Shown here in pieces: positions 55,037 through 64,000 of a stretch of 64,000 nt of DNA. Positions within the stretch are counted from its first letter, which is position 1. Each line of letters starts with the position of its first letter. The DNA is from Parastagonospora avenae f. sp. tritici 18332-5 (Eukaryota > Ascomycota > Dothideomycetes > Pleosporales > Phaeosphaeriaceae): NCBI GenBank assembly GCA_022559985.1, contig JAFJTR010000003.1:248001-312000 (forward strand), read 5' to 3'. The notes beneath the pieces were generated by a model. That model searched no databases. It was not told the DNA's origin and worked only from the letters and a program-made list of their open reading frames with translations. The translations under genes and the position numbers were made by a program.

Positions 55037-57437
55037 TCAATCCAGGCACCATTCTGTCTCGTTACCTAACTCTTTCGCGTCGTAGCAGATGGTATCTTTG
55101 TAGTGTGAATGCTCAAAAGCTTTCAAGTACACATCAATCTTGTCTTCTGTGGGCTCGCAGAATTTGACAGAGCTGTTGAAGCCCACACTGAAGACGTTGT
55201 TCAAAAGCCCTTCTTTTTTGTACACTAAAATGCCATGCACCCAACCGTGCCGCGACATATCCTCTTTTGTGACTTCGGTATTATGCTGGTTACTGATCAG
55301 CATAAGTTCCGCTTTCATTCCTGGAGGTGTAGTAGGGGGGTTCCAATGCGTCACATCTGAGACTGGTTCGACCTTGTGCATTTTCTGTTCCCAATTTAGA
55401 ATGGAATGCCGTTGCGGACTGAAGACGTGTATGTGAGCAGGAGATCGAATCCTCGGCATCAGAACCTCAGACTGTGCTCCGAGGGTTCAGTCTCGCCAGA
55501 TACTGTGGTGTTGTTCGAAAAGGGGAAGTTTGTTATTTTAGCGTCTGCATTGTAGCAAAGGAAACTTCTCAGGGCCTATCCGAAACCTGGTAGGCGTAAC
55601 TTCTCCTCCTGGTAGAAGACAGCTCCTATTGATACCTTCTTTTGCATGCGCCAAAACTCTACTATTCTCATCAGTGGATCAGCCTGAAGAATTCCCTCAA
55701 TGTCTAGCCCTAGTAGCTTGCTTAAACATAACGGCTCGTCAGAACGCACGCTGGTACTGCGATACTGCAGCGCACTTACAGCGGTTTCAAAACTTGTATA
55801 GCGCTGTGTCTCGTTAGTATGGGGGGAGAGGAGTTTCTTGGTACGCTGTGTAACGGAATGCTTGAACTTAAAAAGCTGCTTGATGTTCAGCTTGCTTAGT
55901 TCCAGTCGCTTGTGGCCTTTATCCAGGTTGTAGAATCTGTCAGCGAGCTGTAATAGTACTTGTTTTGCTAAGATACCTTCTTCATACGTCCTGAAAGAGT
56001 CAATATTTACTTCCTAGGAAGCTTACGGTTCACTCTGACTTACCAGAGCCGTAACGTCTATTTGCTGCAATGCAGTTTTATCAGTATCTCAATGTCAGTG
56101 ATATCTCCTATCTTCTGCTGTAGCATGTATGAGTCCAGTGCCACGACAACCTCGGCATTTTGATATGTTTTCTTTATCTTGTGCAATGCCATGTTCTGGA
56201 TGCGTGACCCGTCCTTTAACGGATAGCAAATTGTGTTGATCTAGAACGTGGAGACGCCAGATTCTGGAAACTTCTCCGCAGCCTTCTGAACGGTATTGCT
56301 TAATTGAGTATACTGGCAGCGCGGGATGGAGTTTCTATGCGGATTTCCCAACCTATCGGACCAAACGTGCGAAATTGCTACGTATAGTGTGTCAGTACTG
56401 TACTCTTACAAAGCTATTGTAGCCTGCGAGATGTCGCAAGTAAAGCTTTAACACTGGGTATGATCTCTTGATTAGAATTGAATTAATCTGATTGAGCTCC
56501 GGCTTGACATGATTGCAGCCGATACATCTATGTGCGTGCAAGGTCTCGTAAGTATTGCTGTCTGTTTTCATGAAACGACAGAGCTTGTCCGAACAGCTTC
56601 TGTGATCGTTTTCATCTGGTATTTCCATATTAGCGATGTACAGCATGCTACTCAGGGGCATTGTCTCTCTCAACTCTTGAAGCCTAACAGGACACTATTC
56701 AGCTTCCTGCATGTGTTCGAGGCAGGGATAATAGTTACTAGAACATGCTCTTCTAACACTCGATGGTGGGCGGTATTAGTAGTCTCCTTCGCTGGGCAGT
56801 CCGCTCAGTATATAACAGAGTGGGAGGCATACCATGAATTTACCCAAGAATTCATGCATCATTGCTATCGAAAACTTTACTAACAAGTGGAGCGGATCGA
56901 CAGTGCGCATGTTTGCAAGTGCAAAAGCAAGTGAAACTTTCTCGGAGAAGGGGCGGAGTCTAGTAGGCTGAACGGCTTCTCCTACGTAATAACTTACTTC
57001 GATGGTCTAGAAGAAACGTTGCGCAGACGATAGGCGTTTCTTGAAATCCTCGGCACCTGACGGGCTCTGACGAAATGCGACGATGCTCTTCTTCACCAGA
57101 TCAACGAGACTAGAAGTGTGAAGGTACAACTCATTGCCTGCGCTACGTCTGGTCAGATCCTCTAGCTTTAGTCTACTGACGCCGGGAACTCAGAGCACAG
57201 AAGCAATGAATCCGAAGTAACGCCAATGTTGCATAAAATAGTTATACCCAACTAGTGGGCAAAGAGAAAGTCTGCCTACTTGTGCAAACTCTGATCCATG
57301 TAGCCCTGTCGTGCTGGATACCTTTCGTAGGGGCCGCCATCATAACCTTCTTCGGCAATACATGGTATTTCGATTCTTCCCCAGGTTGGGTTCTTCGGTA
57401 AAGGGATGTGATCCATCGGCCTAGCAACAGAATGGGC
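55037..57437 (-). pseudogene. HET-domain (heterokaryon incompatibility) gene, inactivated by in-frame stops
   Basis: Read on the minus strand, the segments follow the order of a fungal HET protein: MDHIPLPKNPTWGRIEIPC near the start, VDLVKKSIVAFRQSPSGAED, TYETLHAHRCIGCNHVKPEL, the HET landmark YVAISHVWSDRLGNPHRNS, NTVQKAAEKFPESGVSTF, then EPLCLSKLLGLDIEGILQAD and a C-terminus ending GNETEWCLD. Phase-compatible introns remain (for example GTAAGT to TTTCAG after LRLW). At least five stops interrupt an otherwise clean frame: 57190-57192 (TGA), 57007-57009, 56241-56243, 56058-56060 and 55576-55578 (all TAG). Three fall where the family has Trp (FWIDT, CSxW, GFRWAP), implying TGG to TAG. HET proteins trigger death on contact with non-self hyphae; this copy should be inactive. 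Confidence 0.82.
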
Positions 57438-57806
57438 TGAGCGGATCTGTGAGGCATTATGAAACATCCCTCTTACGGGTACATATATGTGATTTAGCTA
57501 TGAGTTTGCCATGGTAACAGGCAAATTATACTCGAGTGTTGTTGCGTCAAGCCAGATTGACAAGCTATCAACAAATTTTGCTGATAGCGTGGAGGTCTTT
57601 ACAACAAGTATACCTAGGTAACACTGGTCACATACCACTGCCAGTTTGGCCTTAGCATCACAATTCAAAACACTGGGAAATCATAGTTCAACGAATCGAT
57701 TTGGAGGCACCTCTGACTAAGCAATTACACATTGAATGATGTTAAACATGTTCTAGATCCACTACCAACACCTGTGGCGACAAATGTCTACGCTTGGATG
57801 TAATGT

Positions 57807-58670
57807 CTAGACAACATTGTCTTCCACCGGAACTTCATGTGCTGCCTTCATGCGTTCGCCCCAAGTCTCCAAAGCGGCAGAGTCCTTCTCGCCCGCCTCC
57901 TTGTAGGACTCGTAGACAGACCACCAGATCTTGTTCAGACGTTTAGGCATCAGAGACCATTCAATCATGGCTTGTTCCTCCTCCGCCATCAATTTCAGCA
58001 ACCCATATGCTTTTGACCAATTCTGCTGACCACCTGCAACGTCCCGTCCGATGAGGACGCTATTACCGATGCGAGTGATCTTGGCTTGATCGCGTTTGTT
58101 CAACCAGCGCTGATCTACAGCAATCGAGAAGAACAACGTCGCCGACACCAAGACAAGTTGCATTGCCAGGCAAGCTATTCCAAGCGAAATTGCATGGGCG
58201 CCGAAAAGCATCCAGCAGACAGCCAATAAAATCGAATGCGCCTTCTTCGGTTGCGGTCGAGCTTCGGTAAGCAAGCAGTCCTGTACGATGCCTATGGTAG
58301 TCCGGATCGTGACGACATTGCCATTTGGCATGGTGACAAACATTTTGATCTGCTTCAGCTTTGTCGCTCCAGTTGCACGCTTGACATTCGAATCGAGCGC
58401 TTCACGACTTGCCGTCAAAGTCCAGAATCGAACGACAATCAGGCCAACAAGGCTCAGTGAAGCGGCGAAGCCATATCAGTCGCAGAGAAGCGCCAGGAGC
58501 ACAACTAGAGCGACATTCAAGATGACAGCAAAGACCGCGATAGCAATGTGCAGGAAGCTCGTCTCCTTATCGATCTTGCCAGCATCTCGGATCCTCAAGA
58601 CCGTCGTAGGAGAGCTGATCTGCTGGCAGAGCAGCCAACGCGTGAACCATGAGCTTAAGTCGGTCGCCAT
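57807..58670 (-). pseudogene. Multi-pass membrane protein frame interrupted by one TGA
   Basis: A single 288-codon frame from ATG 58670 to the stop at 57807 contains one internal TGA at 58476-58478. Before it: MATDLSSWFTRWLLCQQISS and a membrane segment (LHIAIAVFAVILNVALVVLL). Directly after it the frame continues with YGFAASLSLVGLIVVRFWTL, a second membrane-like stretch. Two more follow (SILLAVCWMLFGAHAISLGI, LVLVSATLFFSIAV), then a soluble helical tail. No GT donor allows the stop to be spliced out, and the first ATG after it would lose the second membrane segment. This is a recent nonsense mutation or, less likely, readthrough. Family unknown. It neighbours the HET relic. Confidence 0.6.
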
Positions 58671-58908
58671 AATACCCTCGGTGTCGGATCACAAGTATCG
58701 TCAATATCTCAACTACGCGATCAGGCGCACTGATCTCGGTCACGCGGTCAGACGCGCTGATCGCAGCGTCCGAGCAGCGCTCAGACCAGAACCCCTGAGC
58801 CCATCTTTTCTGTAGTTCTCCTCCTTAGTACAATGAATAAAACAACAATCACCGAACAGAATGCATTCCTAGTTATCGTTATTTCCTTTCAGCACTAGTG
58901 CTAAGACC

Positions 58909-59206
58909 CTACCAACACTCGGAGATATTATATAGGATAAAGCCTGGAACTGGCTCAGCGACTGAGTTGTCCACGAAGATGTATCCAGCCAGTAATAGAA
59001 AGTGTTCCCAGGGAGTATAGACCAGTTGGCTCAGGGACTTTCGCATCGCTTCTGCGCCGAGCAGCGTGATGAGGCCGAGCGCATCGATTTTGAACGGTGA
59101 CCAGACCTTGACCGGGATGAGAGTTGGGATCGTCATATCTATACTCACTAGGAGGTATATGAAGGTACTGATGAACGGAAGTATGAGTAGGGTGATGAGA
59201 GTGCTG
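58909..59206 (-). CDS. Membrane-protein fragment or 3' exon (partial)
   Basis: An open stretch of 98 residues beginning after a TTTCAAG acceptor-like site: STLITLLILPFISTFIYLLV, then IPTLIPVKVWSPFKIDALGL, and LLLAGYIFVDNSVAEPVPGF before the stop. It has three hydrophobic segments. No start codon precedes the first hydrophobic stretch, and the upstream frame is closed by TAA, so an upstream exon must exist or the gene is truncated. ATG 59136 would give a 75-residue protein. Confidence 0.35.
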
Positions 59207-60654
59207 CTTGAAAATTAGTATATCACTGCGCAAGGCTGGGGCTTTAAATACTGGTAATCCATATTTGAGTGTTTGCTAGGGTGACAAGTTGCTTGCTCAA
59301 GTTGCGTGTGGAGGTTGCGATGGCCTTCTGGCCAGCAGAACGCGATTCTTTATGGTTCCTGCGCCTCAAATCCAAGCACTAGCGGCGCATAAATGTGGAT
59401 CAAGTGAAAAGGCTATGGTGTGGATGGCCACCACCACGTGGAAGTGCGCCAGTATCACTTGTATATGCCAAATGTTCGGCGGAATGTAATACATATGCCC
59501 AAAAATCCTGTCCACCTTCTGATGACCCTACATAAGGTGTTTTGGGAGCAAGGTGATGTTGACTTTTGTCCGCCTCTCAGCATGATGTTCTTATCGAAGT
59601 TCGTCTAGCAGAGATGGAGAAACATAGTAAACATAGCGAGCTATCAAAGTCTCGTACCAGTCATTCCATACTCCAGTTCGCCCCAGTCCACCCACCCTAA
59701 AATACCTCCACGTCTCGTTCATGACGCCATGGTTCATTTTGTTAACGACGGTAGAAGACAACTTTTCGTAGAACGATACATTCAGCTGGCTAGCAATTTG
59801 GCTTTCTTCATGAGCTATGGCATATGAGCTTAGGTACTAGTGGTTCAACCTGGAAGAACTTGGACATTCGAACGAGATGATCACGTGACGGTCGCAGTGC
59901 GGTCCACGGTGTACCTAGCCGTTCATACTCTTCGCGTCTGGTCGAAATTGAAGGTCAAGAGAAGGCGCCATAGGTATGCGCGCGTAACTAGCCGCAACAC
60001 GAGAAACTGGTGGAGATCTGTGGCTGAGTTCCAATGTTGTACGGAGGACGCACGCGAGTGGTGCGAAATCTGGCGCGTCCAAGCTAGCTTCACTCGAAAG
60101 CGCGTCACCCTGCGCTCGTTCTGCACTACGAATTCCATTCACACCACAGCAGCAGCTATATTCAGTCGCAATATCCCATGAAAGTCTGGCTGTACCGAGA
60201 TATGACGTGTAATAGAGGACACTGTCGTCGCACTGAAAGTACCCAAACCTGTTGCCGTCGCTCCTCAGCCATGTCTCCTGCTTATGACGTAATCAACCTG
60301 GTCGCCGACGCTGAATCACACTGCCACAGAGCATGCGACATGTGATATGCCTCACCTGCGTCAACTGGACCGAATGGCATCGTCCACGGGCTGAGGCGCT
60401 GTAATACGCGTCTAGCTGCTAACCCCTTGCAAGATAGGGTGATTGTTCAGGATTTGCCTCTTTCAGACATGTCTACGGCACAGGTCGAACCCAAGGGGGC
60501 ATGAGGGTGCCGTTGTCTTGTTATATTTCCTTATTCCCCACCCACGTTCCGCCGCACACTTTGTGCAGGATGCGATCTCATTAAAAAATTCACGCTCGTG
60601 CTGCGGCATTTTTGGTAACCATTGGCTACTGCCTGTTCTCCCGACGTTCTGTAG
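59207..60654. other. Mostly non-coding, about 1.4 kb
   Basis: No recognisable gene. Its right end should contain the missing 5' part of the SGNH-like gene, but I could not find the expected GDS block or a start codon that splices into it. Confidence 0.35.
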
Positions 60655-61510
60655 GCTGAAACGCTTTGCAATGAGGTAAGTCATTGTCTTGTGTGAAACA
60701 GCGACAACTAACATATAGTAGCTCGCTTGCGATGTGATCGACAACTTCGCCAGCTCCGTGCCAATGAGCATAAACATAAGCACTGTTGGTTCTGTCATCG
60801 ACTCAGATGTGCATTCAGCCGCCATGAAAGGGCAAGGCGACAAGTTGTCACTGTTCGACTTGAAGACACAGGTCAGACAGTTCCTCAATTACGAGAGAAA
60901 GAAGTACCGCACACCAAGACGCCTCCGATCTGATGACGACTGGACACTCTTCGCCGTCTTCTTCGGTCTTTGGGATCTTCTCAAATACTCAAAGCTCGAA
61001 ATGGAGTTCGCCATGAGATCTATCGACGATAGCATAGCAGAGTTATTCACCCAGCTCGATATTCTGGTGGCGCAATCGTCAATTGCTGTACAGATTGTTA
61101 TGCCTCAGATGATCGATGTCACATTCTTCCCGCGTTTCAAGCCCAGCAAAGATGGTCCAGATCTACGAGTGGCGCAAACTCAGCATCGAATGTTGTTCCT
61201 GCAGACTTACTGCAATGCTGTCTTGTTTCAACGCGCAGTGCAATGGCAGAAGGGCAGGGTCTTCATGCCTGAGTTGAATGATGTGGTGATAGAGCATGTC
61301 AGAATGAAACAGCTATATTCCGAAGGCATACTGGATGCATTTGGCTCCAAAGAACGCATGCTGCTGGTCGAAGATGTGGAGCTGCCATGTGTAACCATGC
61401 CGTTGGTTGGCAACGCGACGAATCTGCATGCAGCCGCTGTGGAGAAATGTTCCGATCCCGCTGCGCATCTATTTTGGTCAGTCACTCAACTAAACAAACG
61501 CATTGTCTGA
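60655..61510 (+). CDS. SGNH/GDSL-hydrolase-like protein, 5' end not found
   Basis: Visible exons 60655-60675 and 60722-61510, joined across a 46-base intron with GTAAGT donor: AETLCNE then LACDVIDNFASSVPMS. Later segments fit the fungal SGNH layout: LFAVFFGLWDLLKYSKLEME (place of block III, GxND, here GLWD), SIAELFTQLDIL, QIVMPQMIDVTFFPRFKPSK, LNDVVIEHVRMKQL, and the C-terminal block with the expected catalytic His region (CSDPAAHLFWSVTQLN). There Ser-Val-Thr-Gln stands where relatives usually have Asp-xx-His. The GDS nucleophile block should lie upstream but is not seen. So this is either a divergent, possibly inactive member or a decayed gene. Confidence 0.5.
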
Positions 61511-62166
61511 ACCTAATCAGAGAACAGGGATTATTTGCACTTTGGACCTACCGGTAGCGCACACGAACTAATCGGAAAACAAGCCGCACGACTCGTTTGC
61601 GGTAATCAAACTGTCAACTCCCAAGCCACGACAGGTGGTACAAAAGGCCACTACAGACCAAGTAGAAAGGCGGGAGAGCGTTTCACTCTAGAATTTCCAC
61701 CGAATCATTGACCAGCCATGTGAAAGACAATGTTTGAGACTTGACCATTGAAGCTGTTGAGCCATCAGTCGGGGCTCCGCCACGAAAAGAGGGGTAGCTG
61801 TTGTGAAATCATCCTTCCCGAGAACACGCGTGGATCCGCTATTATCTGGCATTGTCAATTCCTTGCATAGTTGGCTTTGGAATGCTGGAATGTCTCGGGG
61901 CGTGTTCTTGGCCGTTTTGGGACGTGGCAGGAACAAAGGAATCGCGCACCAGGTTCAGCCGCATCTGTCTGGAACAACAATCTACTGGCTCGCTGGCGCC
62001 TAATCATCAAAGCGCAATGCATTTGTACCGCACGCGCATATCAATCTCAAAGCAGCTGAGAATGTTCGATGCTTCGTCCGTCACGCCTCCCTTCCTAATC
62101 ATGGGACAATGAAATTCGACCTCAAAGACCTTCATTATATCAGCGAGCTCGTCTTTCACGTCCAGA
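61511..62166. other. Intergenic, no gene seen
   Basis: About 650 bases between two plus-strand genes with only short open frames. Probably promoter of the HMG-box gene. Confidence 0.4.
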
Positions 62167-64000
62167 ATGTTAGCAAGTCGCGTACTGCCGCCAATTCTTA
62201 GGCCTCCACCCCCTCCACCCCCGAGCCCTGTTGCGACGTTCTTCCATGTCCCCAGGAGGTACGTCAGATCGAACATGCAGGTCGGCGACACGCCTCAGAA
62301 TTCTTCAATAGACGATGTGAAGCGATCTCGTAACTTGCGTAAAAGTAACAGGATCCATGATGCAAAGTCCACGCCCACATCAAGTCCTACGCGTGCAAAA
62401 GAGGAGCCTCTGTCGCCGACTTTGACATCCCCTCGATCGGCTATGAAAAGGCTCGCACCTCTCGAGGAGACGGTGAACGGAGAAGATCAGGTCGGAGTCA
62501 ACAGTCCCATTGACATGCGTTCCCCTCCAAGTGCGACTTCAACCGGCTCAAGCGAACTTCCTCAGCACGTTTGCCTCTGTCAGCCTGAGCCCAAGATACC
62601 CCGTCCAAGAAATGGTGAGTCGATTCCTCTCTTTCTTATCAGACTGTTTCAGTCGCAAAGGTTGTCTGACAGGGAATGAACAAAGGATGCTTCCTCTGTT
62701 TGTACGTGGTGCTCCACAGCCTCTGACTTCTTTGTAGCATTTATCCTTTATCGGCAGCATCACCAGCAAGCCATAATCGCTAGCAATCCTGGACTCAACA
62801 ACCCCGATATTTCCAAGATCATTGGTGAGCAGTGGAAAGCTGAAAGTGGAGAGACGAAAAAAGTTTGGCAAGATCTTGCACAGGTTTGTGTCGTTCCGCA
62901 ACACCCTCGAGCTACTCTGACATTTCATGCAGGAAGAGAAAGTCAGACATCACGAACAGTATCCTGACTACCGTTACCAGCCACGGCGAGTTGGAAAGGC
63001 CGGCTCATCGCCACTCAACCCATCAGTTCAGCATACCACCGTTGACAAGTATCGTTGTCCTAGGTGTGGTGGACGCAGCATCAAGACACCGACCAGCCCT
63101 TACCCGGACTCAGTTGGAACGCCGACCTTACCGCCACCGAATTACTCTGAAGGCTCAACACCGACCACACGGTACTTGCCCGCGATGAGCGGCCTCAGCC
63201 TAGAATCTCCGGTCCGCCGACGGGGTCATGGACCTTCAAGTCTTAGTAACATACAGGTTCCTTCGATACGCGAGGAGATCAACTCGTACAGTCCCCTTAC
63301 GCCAGGAGCCAAGAAGCGGCGATTTGACTACGGTCCGCCACCGAGCAATGCTCGTAGGCCAGATGGACCATACTACCCACAGTATGCTCGACGCGAGTCG
63401 CTCCCTCCCATGCAAATACGTTACTCGCCTCCGAATAGCGCTACCATGCCACCCCCATGTACCCCACGCGATGCTCGGAGACCTTCCATTATGGTGGAAG
63501 CAAGCTCACACAATGATCAAAGCCCAAGAAACATAGAAGAGGTACTCATGAACTTCCCTTACCAAAACAAGATCAAACTCCTTGGCCGCATCAGTCTTCC
63601 ATACAAAGAGCCGTCTCCGTTGAGTCCTGCACCCAGAACTCGTGGCGCCATCCTTGCTATAGAAGGAGACGATGTTGCTGCCGTCAAGGAGCTTTCTCAA
63701 TGGCTGAAGGACCGCCTTGCGAAAGACACCGAGTCACAATATCGCCCTCGTCTCATCGACCCACCCCAGGCACCCATTGAACAAGATTCTTCTTTCGAGG
63801 AATATCTAGATCTGATCAAAGCGTGGCATGGCAAGAGCAAAGAGATGATCCAGTACATTACCACGCCTGCAGACTCACCTCCGTCGTCGCAAGACACGAC
63901 CATGACCGATAAAGACTCGGACAAGAACTCTGAAAAGGAGCTTTCCGATATAGATCGCAAAGACTCTGCCACGTCTTCTGACTCGCTTGCCTTGGCTGCC
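62167..64000 (+). CDS. MATA_HMG/ROX1-like HMG-box transcription factor, truncated by window end
   Basis: Exons 62167-62614, 62738-62883 and 62933 to beyond 64000; introns of 123 and 49 bases. The first 140 residues are Pro/Ser-rich (ILRPPPPPPPSPVA). The HMG box starts at KIPRPRNAFILYRQHHQQAI and spans both introns (NPDISKIIGEQWKAESGETK, then EEKVRHHEQYPDYRYQPRR), the MATA_HMG/Rox1 subtype that bends DNA in the minor groove. A cysteine pair follows (YRCPRCGG). The rest is low-complexity with PPNYSEGSTP-like stretches and NIEEVLMNFPYQNKIKLLGR. Relatives act as repressors or regulators of sexual development and hypoxic genes. ATG 62167 is the first plausible start; an earlier exon cannot be excluded. 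Confidence 0.85.

Noticed and set aside
56509..56883. Plus-strand frame of 124 codons in the 56.5-kb region
   Set aside because: Opposite strand of the HET-domain relic, whose minus-strand reading shows clear family landmarks.
1..64000. tRNA, rRNA, CRISPR arrays, intact transposons
   Set aside because: None recognised by reading: no cloverleaf with intact A/B boxes, no regular spacer arrays, no transposase or reverse-transcriptase motifs.

Overview
The window is nuclear DNA of a filamentous ascomycete, most likely a Dothideomycete. Genes carry introns of about 45-130 bases with GT..AG ends and CTAAC/CTGAC-like branch sites. Intergenic spacers are short, and the gene content is typically fungal: LYS2, SAR1, SPO22/ZIP4, an ERT1/AcuK-type regulator, a PIR cell-wall protein, a GH45 cellulase and a HET-domain relic. 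All exon structures were assembled by eye from splice signals, reading phase and protein-family knowledge. Exon lengths were checked to add up to whole codons, but no transcript or database support was available.

Left part (0-21 kb): a secreted M35-like protein; a small unknown 4-exon gene; a housekeeping block on the minus strand (ATP synthase subunit d, NAC-alpha, ribosomal protein L14); an F-box-like protein; nucleoporin Nup53/Nup35 convergent with the COPII GTPase SAR1; a PIR-repeat GPI cell-wall protein; and two small conserved-looking proteins.

Middle (21-50 kb): a PTH11-like rhodopsin-fold membrane receptor; a GPI-anchored GH45 endoglucanase; a decayed tandem-repeat tract; an RBR ubiquitin ligase; and a type II membrane protein divergent from LYS2, with a perfect Cpc1/Gcn4 site between the two. 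LYS2 ends 126 bases from the end of a 16-exon SPO22/ZIP4 meiotic gene. After this come an ERT1/AcuK-like zinc-cluster/PAS regulator of gluconeogenesis, a CENP-Q (Fta7)-like kinetochore protein and an F-box/LRR-like protein.

Right part (50-62 kb) is accessory in character. It holds three secreted-protein genes separated by minisatellites (one with a possible pore-former-like beta segment), a full-length HET-domain gene killed by several TAG/TGA stops (mostly TGG to TAG, a RIP-like pattern), a membrane protein broken by one TGA, a membrane-protein fragment, and an SGNH-hydrolase-like gene with no recognisable nucleophile block. The right edge (62.2-64 kb) returns to an ordinary gene, a MATA_HMG/ROX1-like transcription factor cut by the window end.

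Unusual gene structures are the most checkable novelty. They are an apparent 2-base micro-exon in SAR1, a start codon isolated as a 3-base coding exon in the CENP-Q-like gene, and two GC-AG introns (ATP7 and the secreted protein at 53-54 kb).
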